64,000 nt of DNA from Treponema sp. (GTDB taxonomy: Bacteria > Spirochaetota > Spirochaetia > Treponematales > Breznakiellaceae): contig WRLF01000004.1 in assembly GCA_009777735.1 (NCBI GenBank), positions 1 through 64,000 on the forward strand, written 5' to 3'. The position numbers were made by a program, and so were the translations under genes. Of this stretch, positions 45,239 to 54,311 are shown one piece after another (within the stretch, counting starts at the first letter, position 1; each line of letters starts with the position of its first letter). Below the pieces are notes generated by a model, which saw only the letters and a list, made by a program, of their open reading frames with translations, had not been told where the DNA came from and searched no databases.

Positions 45239-47428
45239 ATGAAATACGTAGTTTTTTTGTTGAGTGTAGCAGTGTGTATTGCCGGTTTTTCCGCATGCAA
45301 TACCGACGGCCCCCCGCCTCAGGCAAATCCCATTAATGATTTACTGTCAAGGGTTAACCCTAACTGTTCTGCACTGGTCCCAGTGCCTCAGACCTCGTTT
45401 CTGCCTGCATTGTGGCAGGGAATTTTTAACGATCAGGTAACGAGCATAGCCACCAGAACCGAAACAAAGGTGTTTTTTCTGGGGGACAGCATAACCCAGG
45501 GATACAGAGGCGCAATCTTCGAAGACGGAGAGGGCATTCAATATTGGAACATGTTCCGGGATCGGTACGGCAACGACAAGATAATCAATATGGGCATTGG
45601 CGGGGACCAAACATCGCATGTTCTTTACCGCCTGCTTAACGGCATATTTCCCGATACATGCAAACCGGAATATGTAACGCTTATGCTGGGTACAAATAAC
45701 ATCAGCAATCCTCCCGGCGGCGTTGGCGTAGCCCAGCATGCGGAAGAAATTGCCGCCGGCATCGGAAAAATCATTCAGATTATAAACGAAAAATCGCCGC
45801 AGACAAAAATCCTGCTGTTCCCGGTTTTTCCGCGTGGAGACCGGATGGACAGAGTTAATGCGGTTAACGATATAATTAAAACATTTCACAGATGGCATAA
45901 TGTGCAATATTTTGACATCACGCCGGTTTTTCAAAATCCAAACGGTACATTAAAAACCCATTTATATAACCCGGACTTGCTGCATTTATCCACAGCAGGC
46001 TATGGCGCATGGACAGACGAAATTATCGGTCTTATTGACGGCAAAACAAGGGTAAACCAGCTTAACCTGACCAGCCTCATCCCTCAGCCGGCAACAGCGG
46101 TTACTCCGGTGTACACTGCGTCAACAGATCAGTATACCCTGGCAATAAACTGGCAGTCCGGCAGCACAACCCTGAGCGGCACAGATGAATTTTCACCGCT
46201 GCTTGCATACACCGCAACGGCACAAATAAACATTATTAACGGACATGGTTATACATTGAGCGGTCTTACGGCAAACAGCTTTACCCACAGTAACGCAAGC
46301 AGCGTTGTTTTTAACCCTGCCGGCAGTACCGTCACACTGGTGTTTTCGCCTACATCGGCATCAGTCGTTACCCACCGGAATTTAACCAATGTCATTCCCC
46401 CGCCCACAGCGGGCCTTACCCCGCCAACTGAGTACAACGGAGTCCAATATGACCTGGATATTACCTGGACAGTGACCGCAGGCGGCGGCTCTGTCACTAC
46501 ATTTGCAATGGAAACCGGTTATACCGCAACGGCAGATATCACCCCAAAAACCGGATTTCACCTGGAAGGCCTGGGCGCAGATGCCTTCACCCACCAGGAT
46601 GCAACAATTTCGTACAGCAGCGGAACCGTCACCTTAAACTTCCAGCCAATAGCTGAACTTACCGACCTTAACCTGACCGATAAATTTGACGCGCCATTAA
46701 ACCGCCGGGTGCCGGTATGGTCATTTGAAGCGGCGCAGTACAATGGAACCATTGAATGGTACAGTGTTTCCGGAAGTAACAAGGTACTCATTGATAAAGA
46801 AAAAGAAATATTCGGCAGCGACAACGGTATGAATATAGAGGCAGTGGTTACGATCAATGTTAAAGCCGGCTTTGGCATTATCAACGAAAACTTTACATAT
46901 ACCGGTTCGACAAATGTTTTGGTTGATTCCCCGGCGGGGAACATAGCCACCGTAACGGTAACATTTGCTCCCATCCCCGAACCAACACGCCTTTCCAGTT
47001 GGCGCAGAGGCTTGATGGAGAACGATCCTAACCCAGATTATCAGAAAACTGATTTATTTTGGATTAGCTATTATAGTGACAACACATTTTTAATCTACAA
47101 CAGCGTTTCCGGAAAAAACGGAGCTACGGAAGCCGGGTTAGGCACTTATATAATGACAGGTGTTAACGGTAAAACCCCCGGGGATGCCTATGCCATGACT
47201 CTTAACTGGGTGAACGCGTATGCGGCCATTGGTTCAACGGTAGATAACGCGGAGCTGACTATTTTTATAGGCGATGAAGTTGCCGGCCCAAAACCGGCTC
47301 TCCCGGGCGAGACTGACCCCATTACCGGTAATGCTTCAATTACTGGAGCAATACAAACAGGCCCTATGCTAAACCTTAACCGCCGCTGGCATGACGGTGC
47401 AAATGTTAACTATGTCAACTATGATTAA
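45239..47428 (+). CDS. SGNH-hydrolase lipoprotein with three repeats
   Basis: 729 aa. Lipobox FSAC (Cys20), then an SGNH/GDSL hydrolase (about 75-268): Ser84 in GDSITQG, Gly block GIGGDQT, Asn153 in GTNN, and Asp246/His249 in DLLHL. Such surface esterases commonly deacetylate polysaccharides. Three repeats of about 95 residues follow (280-375, 380-472, 475-580), with shared QYTLAINW, YTATAQI and GLTANSFTH-type strands. A C-terminal module of about 145 residues (SSWRRGLMENDP...FLIYNS) is shared with the next gene and with 56649. It starts the plus-strand cluster, 12 nt before its paralogue. Confidence 0.86.
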   Translation: MKYVVFLLSVAVCIAGFSACNTDGPPPQANPINDLLSRVNPNCSALVPVPQTSFLPALWQGIFNDQVTSIATRTETKVFFLGDSITQGYRGAIFEDGEGIQYWNMFRDRYGNDKIINMGIGGDQTSHVLYRLLNGIFPDTCKPEYVTLMLGTNNISNPPGGVGVAQHAEEIAAGIGKIIQIINEKSPQTKILLFPVFPRGDRMDRVNAVNDIIKTFHRWHNVQYFDITPVFQNPNGTLKTHLYNPDLLHLSTAGYGAWTDEIIGLIDGKTRVNQLNLTSLIPQPATAVTPVYTASTDQYTLAINWQSGSTTLSGTDEFSPLLAYTATAQINIINGHGYTLSGLTANSFTHSNASSVVFNPAGSTVTLVFSPTSASVVTHRNLTNVIPPPTAGLTPPTEYNGVQYDLDITWTVTAGGGSVTTFAMETGYTATADITPKTGFHLEGLGADAFTHQDATISYSSGTVTLNFQPIAELTDLNLTDKFDAPLNRRVPVWSFEAAQYNGTIEWYSVSGSNKVLIDKEKEIFGSDNGMNIEAVVTINVKAGFGIINENFTYTGSTNVLVDSPAGNIATVTVTFAPIPEPTRLSSWRRGLMENDPNPDYQKTDLFWISYYSDNTFLIYNSVSGKNGATEAGLGTYIMTGVNGKTPGDAYAMTLNWVNAYAAIGSTVDNAELTIFIGDEVAGPKPALPGETDPITGNASITGAIQTGPMLNLNRRWHDGANVNYVNYD

Positions 47429-47439
47429 GAGGAGTCCCC

Positions 47440-49665
47440 ATGAAAAAATCAATAATTTGGATGGCATTGACAATGTGTATTTTTGGATTTAACGGATGTA
47501 ACACAGGCACGGAACCGCCGCCGCCGCCGCCGCCGGGGTCAAACCCCATAGACGCATTAATCCCGGACGTTCCCAATTCAACTATTTTAATACCGGCATA
47601 TTTTGACGGGCTGGGGGTAGAACAACGGGCGGCACGTCATGCCACCCAGAAAATTGAAGTGGCACAAAAAGGGCCCAACCTGAAGCTGTATATGATTGGC
47701 GACAGCATTACCGAGGGTTTTTCCCAGGCCGGCATATCATCCTGGAATATGATGGCCGAAAAATTCGGCGCCAACAGAATTATCAATATGGGTGTTGGCG
47801 CGGACGGCATACAGAATATGTTATGGCGGCTTGATGACGGGGCATTTCCGTCTAACTGCAAGCCGGAATATGCAGTCATTATGGCAGGGACAAATAATCT
47901 GGGGAATATTTTTGACAGCGGTTACACGGAAGAAGAAATCGCCGCGGGCATCGGGACAATTTGTAAAATAATCAACACAAGATCGCCTTCCACAAAAATC
48001 CTGTTGTTCTCCATTTTCCCCCGGCGGCATGAATGGGATCCCGCTGATCAAAGAGAAAAAATCGCCGCAGTAAACGCCATACTCAAGACTTACGGTGACG
48101 GGGTTCCGTATATCACGTACATTGATGTTACATCGCTGTACCAGAATCCCGACAACTCATTAAAAACAGATTTATTTGATTCTGATATGCTGCATTTGGT
48201 CGCACCCGGTTATGCGGTCTGGGCGGACGAAATTGTAAAAGCAATTGAAGGCGGAACACTTATAACCCAGCTTAACCTGAGCAGCCTTGTCCCGCAGCCG
48301 GTTTCAACACAGACCCCGGTCTACTCTGCGGCATCGGATCAATATACCATGACAATTGCCTGGCAAACCGGCAGCACGTCCGTCACAGGCGATGCGGAAT
48401 TTATGCCGCTGCTTGAATACACCGCAACAGCAGCAATAACACTAAGAGCAGGGTTGGGAAACACCCTGACAGGTTTAGCGGCGGACAGTTTTACCCACAG
48501 CGGCGCAAGTTCTGTTGTGTATAACCCCGCAACGAACATTGTCACCCTGACATTTCCTGCAACGCAAGCGGCAACCATCACCCACAAGGACCTGACAAAC
48601 TACATCCCATCGCCCATTGCCGGACAAACTCCCCCATCGCAGCAGAATGCAATCCAATACAACCTGAACCCAATCGCATGGTCGGTGACCGGCGGGGCCG
48701 CCCACACGGGACCGTTTGTGCTGGGAGTCAGCTACACCGCCAGCGCCACCATTGTTCCCGGCTCGGGATTTAACCTGGATGGCCTGGCGGCGGATTTCTT
48801 TACCCACCTGTATGCGACTGTTTCACTTGCGGGCAATACCGTCACGTTAAATTTTCCCGCTGTTATGAAACTGACCGACCTTAACCTGAGCACAAAATTC
48901 CCCGCGCCGTTAAACCGCAGGGTACCGGTACGCTCATTTACATCTGAACAATACGATGGAACCATTGCCTGGTACCGCACTGGCAACGACCTTATCACCG
49001 AAAATGAAATATTCGGCAGCGATAACGGTTCAACAATAACGGCAGTTATCAGCCTTACTCCCAAAGGCGAATATGACTTTGCTGATTTCAGCGGGAATTT
49101 TGTCTACATTGGCGCAAATTCGGTATCGGTGCAGGTGGCATCGGTAACTGCGGCAACAGTAACCGTTGTGTTCCCCCCCATACCCGAACCGGCGCATATT
49201 TCCCGGTGGCGCAGGGGTGCATCAGGCAATGATGCTAATCCCGATCCCAACGTGAGCGATATGTTCTGGATTCACTTTTATAATGATGGCACATTCCTGA
49301 TCTACAACAGTCATTCCGGTAAAGGCGGAAGGACGGAGGCTGCAGAAGGCGTATATACATTGGCTGGAGTTAACGGTCTAACTCCCGGAGATGTGTATTC
49401 CATGGATATTAACTGGGTGGATGCTTATGCCGCCATCGGATCTGATCAAAACAATCCCCCGCAGACCATTTTTGTTGGTGAAAATGTCGGCGGCCCCAAA
49501 CCGGCGCTGCCGGGCGAGGATGATCCCATAGCGGGAAATAAATATATTGGCGGGACGGTGAATATGCATGCTACAGACGGCCTCATATTACAGGTTAGTC
49601 CCCGCTGGCATGACAACGGCGGACTGGCCGGTCATGTTTCTTATGTCAACCACCCAGTTCAATAA
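47440..49665 (+). CDS. SGNH-hydrolase lipoprotein, paralogue 2
   Basis: 741 aa with the same layout as 45239. Lipobox FNGC, a CCG-repeat-coded proline run (PPPPPPP), the SGNH domain (GDSITEG, GVGADGIQ, GTNN, DMLHL), three repeats of about 95 residues (QYTMTIAW, YTATAAI, GLAADSFTH) and the C-terminal module (SRWRRGASGNDANPDPNVSD). AGGAG upstream of the ATG. It is a tandem duplication with clear divergence, so both copies are probably functional. Gap to the upstream gene is 11 nt. Confidence 0.86.
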   Translation: MKKSIIWMALTMCIFGFNGCNTGTEPPPPPPPGSNPIDALIPDVPNSTILIPAYFDGLGVEQRAARHATQKIEVAQKGPNLKLYMIGDSITEGFSQAGISSWNMMAEKFGANRIINMGVGADGIQNMLWRLDDGAFPSNCKPEYAVIMAGTNNLGNIFDSGYTEEEIAAGIGTICKIINTRSPSTKILLFSIFPRRHEWDPADQREKIAAVNAILKTYGDGVPYITYIDVTSLYQNPDNSLKTDLFDSDMLHLVAPGYAVWADEIVKAIEGGTLITQLNLSSLVPQPVSTQTPVYSAASDQYTMTIAWQTGSTSVTGDAEFMPLLEYTATAAITLRAGLGNTLTGLAADSFTHSGASSVVYNPATNIVTLTFPATQAATITHKDLTNYIPSPIAGQTPPSQQNAIQYNLNPIAWSVTGGAAHTGPFVLGVSYTASATIVPGSGFNLDGLAADFFTHLYATVSLAGNTVTLNFPAVMKLTDLNLSTKFPAPLNRRVPVRSFTSEQYDGTIAWYRTGNDLITENEIFGSDNGSTITAVISLTPKGEYDFADFSGNFVYIGANSVSVQVASVTAATVTVVFPPIPEPAHISRWRRGASGNDANPDPNVSDMFWIHFYNDGTFLIYNSHSGKGGRTEAAEGVYTLAGVNGLTPGDVYSMDINWVDAYAAIGSDQNNPPQTIFVGENVGGPKPALPGEDDPIAGNKYIGGTVNMHATDGLILQVSPRWHDNGGLAGHVSYVNHPVQ

Positions 49666-49676
49666 GGAAGGTACGC

Positions 49677-51881
49677 ATGTTTGGAAAAAAATGTTTAATT
49701 TCACTGTTCATCGTTAGCCTGCTGTTTGTATGTTTATCCGGCTGCCCGGGATCTCCCGAAGGAAGTCCCCCGGCCGGCGGTACTGTCCCGTCAGCGCACA
49801 CGGGAGTATTAATTAAAATGACGGCGCATAATGCCGCTTACGCAGACATTGCCAACAATTCGGGGATGAGCGGTAATGGAGAGCGTATCCATTTGCATAG
49901 TAACAATACGGCGCACATGTACGCCGGCCAGCAGCAGGATTTTATTTTTGACATAGGCCATATTGACCAGTTGGGCGAAATGCATGTCTGGAACTACAAT
50001 GCTGCCGCCGGAGCGCACGGCCTGCAGCGGGTTATCGTTTCTTTTTCCAACGATAATGAAAACTATACGGAACTGGATGTATTTACCCTGGCACGGGCCG
50101 ACGGAAATGACCGGCTGGAAGCTACAAACCTGTCAAACGGTATGGTCATCAACTTTAGGGGAAGAAGCGCCCGGTATGTAAAAATAACCCCCCAGACAAA
50201 TTATGGCGGCGGCCAGTGGGGGTTAAGCGAAGTAAAGTTGTACCGTTACCGGAACGCCGTATACCGGGGTGCATATTTGCAGGGCTCGCCAGTGTACCGG
50301 TTAGCCGATCCGCCGGAAGCAAATTATTATAACCTGGCAAACGGCGCAGGCCTGTCGCACCCGACAAACCCGCAGGCCCGGCATGACAATAACCCTGCCC
50401 ACATGTTTTTTACCATGGGTTCGAACAGTTCGTTTGAGATAGACCTGCAGGGGAGGTACCCCGTCCAATCAATAGTAATCTGGAATTACAATGCTCCCGG
50501 TTTAACCGCACGGGGCATGCAATCAGTCACAATAAGCACATCGGATGATTTAACAAACTGGACAACACGGGTGACAAACGCAGCTATTGCCGCAGGAACC
50601 GGTCAAAACGGCATGGGACCCTCTGCAACCATTCCGGTTAATTTCACGGCCCGGTATGTCAGAATAAGCGGGTCAAGCATCGGAGCGGCGCTAACCGGAC
50701 TGTCCGCAGTCCGTTTTTATGCCGGCGATGGCTGGTATGCCGAATATCTTCCCGACTGGACAGCGTTGTTTTCCAATTACAACGGCTGGATAGGCGCAGA
50801 CGGCATTTACTCAACAAAACTTGATGCAAACAATACGATCTTTATATTTTCCGATACATGGACGGGAACAGTCAACCCGGTAACCGCTTTGCGGACAGAG
50901 CGGACCATGATCAACAATACCCGCGGAATCCTTTCCGGCAATGTCCCGCTTGCCACAAAAATGACATTCTCGGCGGCATCGCGGAATGATACCAGTAATG
51001 TAATAACACCTGTCAACCAGCCCGGCCGCTGGTACTGGCTGGGCGATGTTGTGGTTATCGGCAATAAGCTGTATATATACACGGTTACCGTAGCGAGCGG
51101 CGGCGGCGGCGGCGCATTTAATTTTTCACAGGTCGGCGTTGATCTTGTAAGGTTTGATATTGTTAACGGTACGGTTAATCAGTCATCGCTGACCAGATTC
51201 AGGGACGAAAACCGCCGCCTTGCCGACTCCTCCGCCGGTACGAGTGACCCCAATCCCCGGTGGTATCTGGGGGCAGCATTATTTGAAAATACCGCAGAAC
51301 ACGGCGCGCTAAAACCGGACGGGTATATTTATGTGTACGGTTATTTAGACGGGCATGGAGCAGGCGACCGCAGGCTCATTACCGCACGGGTTAAACCGGA
51401 AGATATCGAAGATTTTACAAAGTACGAATACTTATGGAACAACGACACATGGAGAGTGGGCGAACCGTGGGGCGCATCCCTGACAAACCCAAAATCTTTA
51501 GGCGTCGGTTCTACAGAATTCAGCATTCATGAAGTAAAATCCGGGCCGAATACCGGCAAATTTATGAGTATAATGATGCCGTATTTCCAGGATATGCGAA
51601 TCATGGCAGCCTATGCCGATACCCCGGCAGGCGTTTTTTCCGCCATGGAACCGGTTTTCTTTGCCACCGATCCTCCCATTACCCTGCCGAATGACGGCAC
51701 CATGTATGTGTACAACGGAAAAGCGCATCCGGCGATTTCAACCAACAATGAATTAATCATTTCGTACAATACAAACTGCATGGGCGGACTGGAAGGCCAG
51801 GGAGATATTTACCGGCCCCGGTTTATCCGTTATGCGCAGGTACCGTTGTCAGCATCGCGAGCAGCAGGAGAAGTATATTGA
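49677..51881 (+). CDS. Discoidin-discoidin-propeller lipoprotein, paralogue A
   Basis: 734 aa. Lipobox LSGC. First discoidin-like domain about 40-205 (NNSGMSGNGERIHLHS, FIFDIGHIDQLGEMHVWNYN, RYVKITPQTNYGGGQWGLSEVKLYR), second about 215-355 (GAGLSHPTNPQARHDN, FEIDLQGRYPVQSIVIWNYN), then a propeller-like domain (about 360-730; GADGIYSTKLDANNTIFIFSDTW, YVYNGKAHPAIS) of the DUF5005/DUF4185 type. No catalytic motif is evident; it may bind or act on a glycan. Shorter propeller segments than B-D. It lies 11 nt after the second SGNH gene. Confidence 0.82.
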   Translation: MFGKKCLISLFIVSLLFVCLSGCPGSPEGSPPAGGTVPSAHTGVLIKMTAHNAAYADIANNSGMSGNGERIHLHSNNTAHMYAGQQQDFIFDIGHIDQLGEMHVWNYNAAAGAHGLQRVIVSFSNDNENYTELDVFTLARADGNDRLEATNLSNGMVINFRGRSARYVKITPQTNYGGGQWGLSEVKLYRYRNAVYRGAYLQGSPVYRLADPPEANYYNLANGAGLSHPTNPQARHDNNPAHMFFTMGSNSSFEIDLQGRYPVQSIVIWNYNAPGLTARGMQSVTISTSDDLTNWTTRVTNAAIAAGTGQNGMGPSATIPVNFTARYVRISGSSIGAALTGLSAVRFYAGDGWYAEYLPDWTALFSNYNGWIGADGIYSTKLDANNTIFIFSDTWTGTVNPVTALRTERTMINNTRGILSGNVPLATKMTFSAASRNDTSNVITPVNQPGRWYWLGDVVVIGNKLYIYTVTVASGGGGGAFNFSQVGVDLVRFDIVNGTVNQSSLTRFRDENRRLADSSAGTSDPNPRWYLGAALFENTAEHGALKPDGYIYVYGYLDGHGAGDRRLITARVKPEDIEDFTKYEYLWNNDTWRVGEPWGASLTNPKSLGVGSTEFSIHEVKSGPNTGKFMSIMMPYFQDMRIMAAYADTPAGVFSAMEPVFFATDPPITLPNDGTMYVYNGKAHPAISTNNELIISYNTNCMGGLEGQGDIYRPRFIRYAQVPLSASRAAGEVY

Positions 51882-51964
51882 AAATTGCAGAAAAATGTTG
51901 AAATACATTGAAAACAATTGAAATATATACAGTTTGGTAACATGTATATTTTTTAACTTTTATT

Positions 51965-51985
51965 AATAATATACTTGATATTATT
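51965..51985. promoter_or_regulatory. AT-rich palindrome, candidate operator
   Basis: AATAATAT-ACTTG-ATATTATT is a perfect 8-bp inverted repeat. It overlaps the -35 region of the promoter before 52029, a typical operator position. Confidence 0.45.
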
Positions 51986-52004
51986 ATTACTGGTGTGATA
52001 TATT
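51975..52004 (+). promoter_or_regulatory. Internal promoter before paralogue B
   Basis: TTGATA (51975-51980), 18-nt spacer, TATATT (51999-52004) with a TG extension. It lies in the only long gap (147 nt) of the cluster, so B, C and downstream genes can be expressed separately from A. Confidence 0.6.
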
Positions 52005-52028
52005 GTTACCAAGGGGGGTCACATTATT

Positions 52029-54308
52029 TTGAGTAAGAATAATTTTAAGTTAATTTTCATTGTATTGCTCGTTTTTGTTATTTCCGGGTGCGAAGGTCCG
52101 CCGCCAACAATTGACACAAATACACCATGGACCGGCTCCCCGCTGCCAAACACCCAGACCGGCGATGTAATCAGGCTTACGGCTGTTTTTTCGGCACATA
52201 CCCCCATTGTGAACAATTCCGGCATGAGCGGTGCGCCTCTGGGCCGTGTCCATTCACATTCAGCTTTTCCGGCGGATATGTACTCCGGCGGCAAACAGGA
52301 TTTTATTTTTGACGCAGGCCGCATAGACCAGTTCGGCGAACTGCATATCTGGAACCATAACGGCGGCAGCGGCGGAGACGGTTTAAAAGACATAACCGTT
52401 TCCTATTCTTATGATAATGAAACGTACACGGAACTGGGCGAATACACGCTCAGACGGTCACCCGGAGCGGGCAGATTATCGGTTACAAACCTGCAGGACG
52501 ATTCGTATATCGACTTTAAAGGAGCCGCCGGCAGATATATAAAAATTTCGCCCGATACAAATCACGGCGGCGGACAATGGGGGTTAAGCGAGATTCGGCT
52601 GTTCCGTTTCCGGCCCCCGGTACAGCAGGGCGGATACATTGCCGCTGCACCCATCAATAACATACACTCCCTGCCTGCCGCCGGTTTATCCAATCTGACA
52701 AGCGGCGCAGGCCTGTCGCACCCCACAAGCGACACTGCCGTACATAACAACAACGCTGCCCACATGTATTCTGTCTCCGGCTCAAGCGGCACATTTGACA
52801 TAGACCTGCACGGCAGGTACCCAATTCAAAAAGTCGTTATCTGGAATTACAACGGTGCCGGTAATACAAACCGGGGTTTGCAGACAGTCACAATAAGAAC
52901 TTCGGACGGGCCTCAGGGTACGCAAAGTTTAGGCACTGACTGGGACTGGAATCAACGGGCATCAGGCCAGCCCATAACCGCCGGAACCGGCAATAACAAT
53001 ATGCCGCCTTCGGCAACCATCCAGATGAATAATCATACCGCCCGGTTTATCAGAATAACCGGTAATGCCATCAGCGGTAATCAAACCGGCTTAAGTGCTG
53101 TCCGGGTCTATATGGGCGAAGGTTATTATGCGGACTATGTCCACGACTGGTCGGCCTTGCTTTCCGTTTATCCGCATCCTAATACATATACAAACGGATG
53201 GGCCGGTGCAGACGGCACTTTTACGGTTAATCTTGACGGAAGGGATTTCGATCCGGCCAGAAATCCGCGAAACAGAAGGACATTGTTCACATTTCAGGAT
53301 ACGTTGATCTCCCGAGTCAATGCGGTTACCGGGGAACGGATTGGCTGGGGCATGCCGAACAACACCATGGGAATCCTCAACGGCGAACCCTATGCCGCCA
53401 ATGTTAATTTTTCTGACACTACATTTATCACACCGCCGGCGCCGAATAACCCCCGCCGGTATTACTGGATAGGCGACAACTTCATTATTGGTAACAAGCT
53501 GTATGTTATATGCGGCAGAATTGGCAATACCCCCGGCGGCGGGGACTGGGGTTTTTTCGATGATCAAACTGACCTGGCGGTGCTGGACATAGTGAACGGC
53601 AATATCAACAGAAACTCGATAAAAATATATACCGACAACGGTCCGGTCAGATATTTGTACAATGAGACCGCCCCTGTGGGGACAAACGGCAGGCAAACCT
53701 GGTCCATAGGTAATGCGGTAATGGAAAATACCGCTGCCGCCGGCGCGTTAAACCCGGACGGGTATATTTATCTGTACGGTGTCGCCAATAACAACGGCCG
53801 TAATCTCATTGTTGCACGGGTAAAAGAAGAACATGTAGAGACATTCAGCGAATACGAATATTTATATAACGACGATGTATGGAGAAAACAACCCTGGGGA
53901 ACTTCCGTTACGGACCAAAAATACTTAAACCCATCCAGCGAGCGTAACTTTGCCGGGGAATGCAGCGTACACGAAATGAAATGGGGGCCGGATAAAGGCA
54001 AATTTTACCATGTGTATATGGATACTAGATATTTTGAGCGCTGGCTCAAAATCATGGTTTCCGATAATCCCTGGGGCCCGTTTACCGACTCAAGGCAAAT
54101 TTTCCATGCCGTAGATCCGTTTTTCCAGATTCCAACAGACGGCCAGAGCGGCATGTATTCGTACAACGGCAAAGCACACCCGGCAATTTCGCCGGAAGGC
54201 GAATTGTATATATCGTACAATGTTAACGGCGGTAACGGCGGTAAATATGCAGACATATACCGTTCCCGGTTCATCCGTTATGCGCAAGTACCCGCAGGAG
54301 GGAATTAA
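52029..54308 (+). CDS. Discoidin-discoidin-propeller lipoprotein, paralogue B
   Basis: 759 aa. Lipobox VISGC. Same three-domain order as A: discoidin 1 (NNSGMSGAPLGRVHSHS; ISPDTNHGGGQWGLSEIRLFR), discoidin 2 (GAGLSHPTSDTAVHNN; FDIDLHGRYPIQKVVIWNYN), propeller-like (WAGADGTFTVNLDGRDFDPARNPRNRRTLFTFQD; NPDGYIYLYG; MYSYNGKAHPAIS). Start TTG at 52029 preceded by AAGGGGGGT. It has its own promoter. C follows 3 nt after the stop, so B and C are cotranscribed. Confidence 0.84.
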   Translation: MSKNNFKLIFIVLLVFVISGCEGPPPTIDTNTPWTGSPLPNTQTGDVIRLTAVFSAHTPIVNNSGMSGAPLGRVHSHSAFPADMYSGGKQDFIFDAGRIDQFGELHIWNHNGGSGGDGLKDITVSYSYDNETYTELGEYTLRRSPGAGRLSVTNLQDDSYIDFKGAAGRYIKISPDTNHGGGQWGLSEIRLFRFRPPVQQGGYIAAAPINNIHSLPAAGLSNLTSGAGLSHPTSDTAVHNNNAAHMYSVSGSSGTFDIDLHGRYPIQKVVIWNYNGAGNTNRGLQTVTIRTSDGPQGTQSLGTDWDWNQRASGQPITAGTGNNNMPPSATIQMNNHTARFIRITGNAISGNQTGLSAVRVYMGEGYYADYVHDWSALLSVYPHPNTYTNGWAGADGTFTVNLDGRDFDPARNPRNRRTLFTFQDTLISRVNAVTGERIGWGMPNNTMGILNGEPYAANVNFSDTTFITPPAPNNPRRYYWIGDNFIIGNKLYVICGRIGNTPGGGDWGFFDDQTDLAVLDIVNGNINRNSIKIYTDNGPVRYLYNETAPVGTNGRQTWSIGNAVMENTAAAGALNPDGYIYLYGVANNNGRNLIVARVKEEHVETFSEYEYLYNDDVWRKQPWGTSVTDQKYLNPSSERNFAGECSVHEMKWGPDKGKFYHVYMDTRYFERWLKIMVSDNPWGPFTDSRQIFHAVDPFFQIPTDGQSGMYSYNGKAHPAISPEGELYISYNVNGGNGGKYADIYRSRFIRYAQVPAGGN

Positions 54309-54311
54309 TAA

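Larger units (their letters stand above)
51934..52012. repeat. TTGGTAACA / TGTTACCAA inverted repeat
   Basis: Nine-base perfect complementary arms (51934-51942, 52004-52012) flank a 61-nt AT-rich loop. The right arm overlaps the -10/transcript start of the 52029 promoter and touches the ribosome-binding site. It could be a second operator or an RNA stem. Confidence 0.5.

Noticed and set aside
47517-47536. CCG triplet repeat in the second SGNH gene
   Set aside because: It is a real tract coding for prolines, but triplet changes keep the frame, so it is not a switch.
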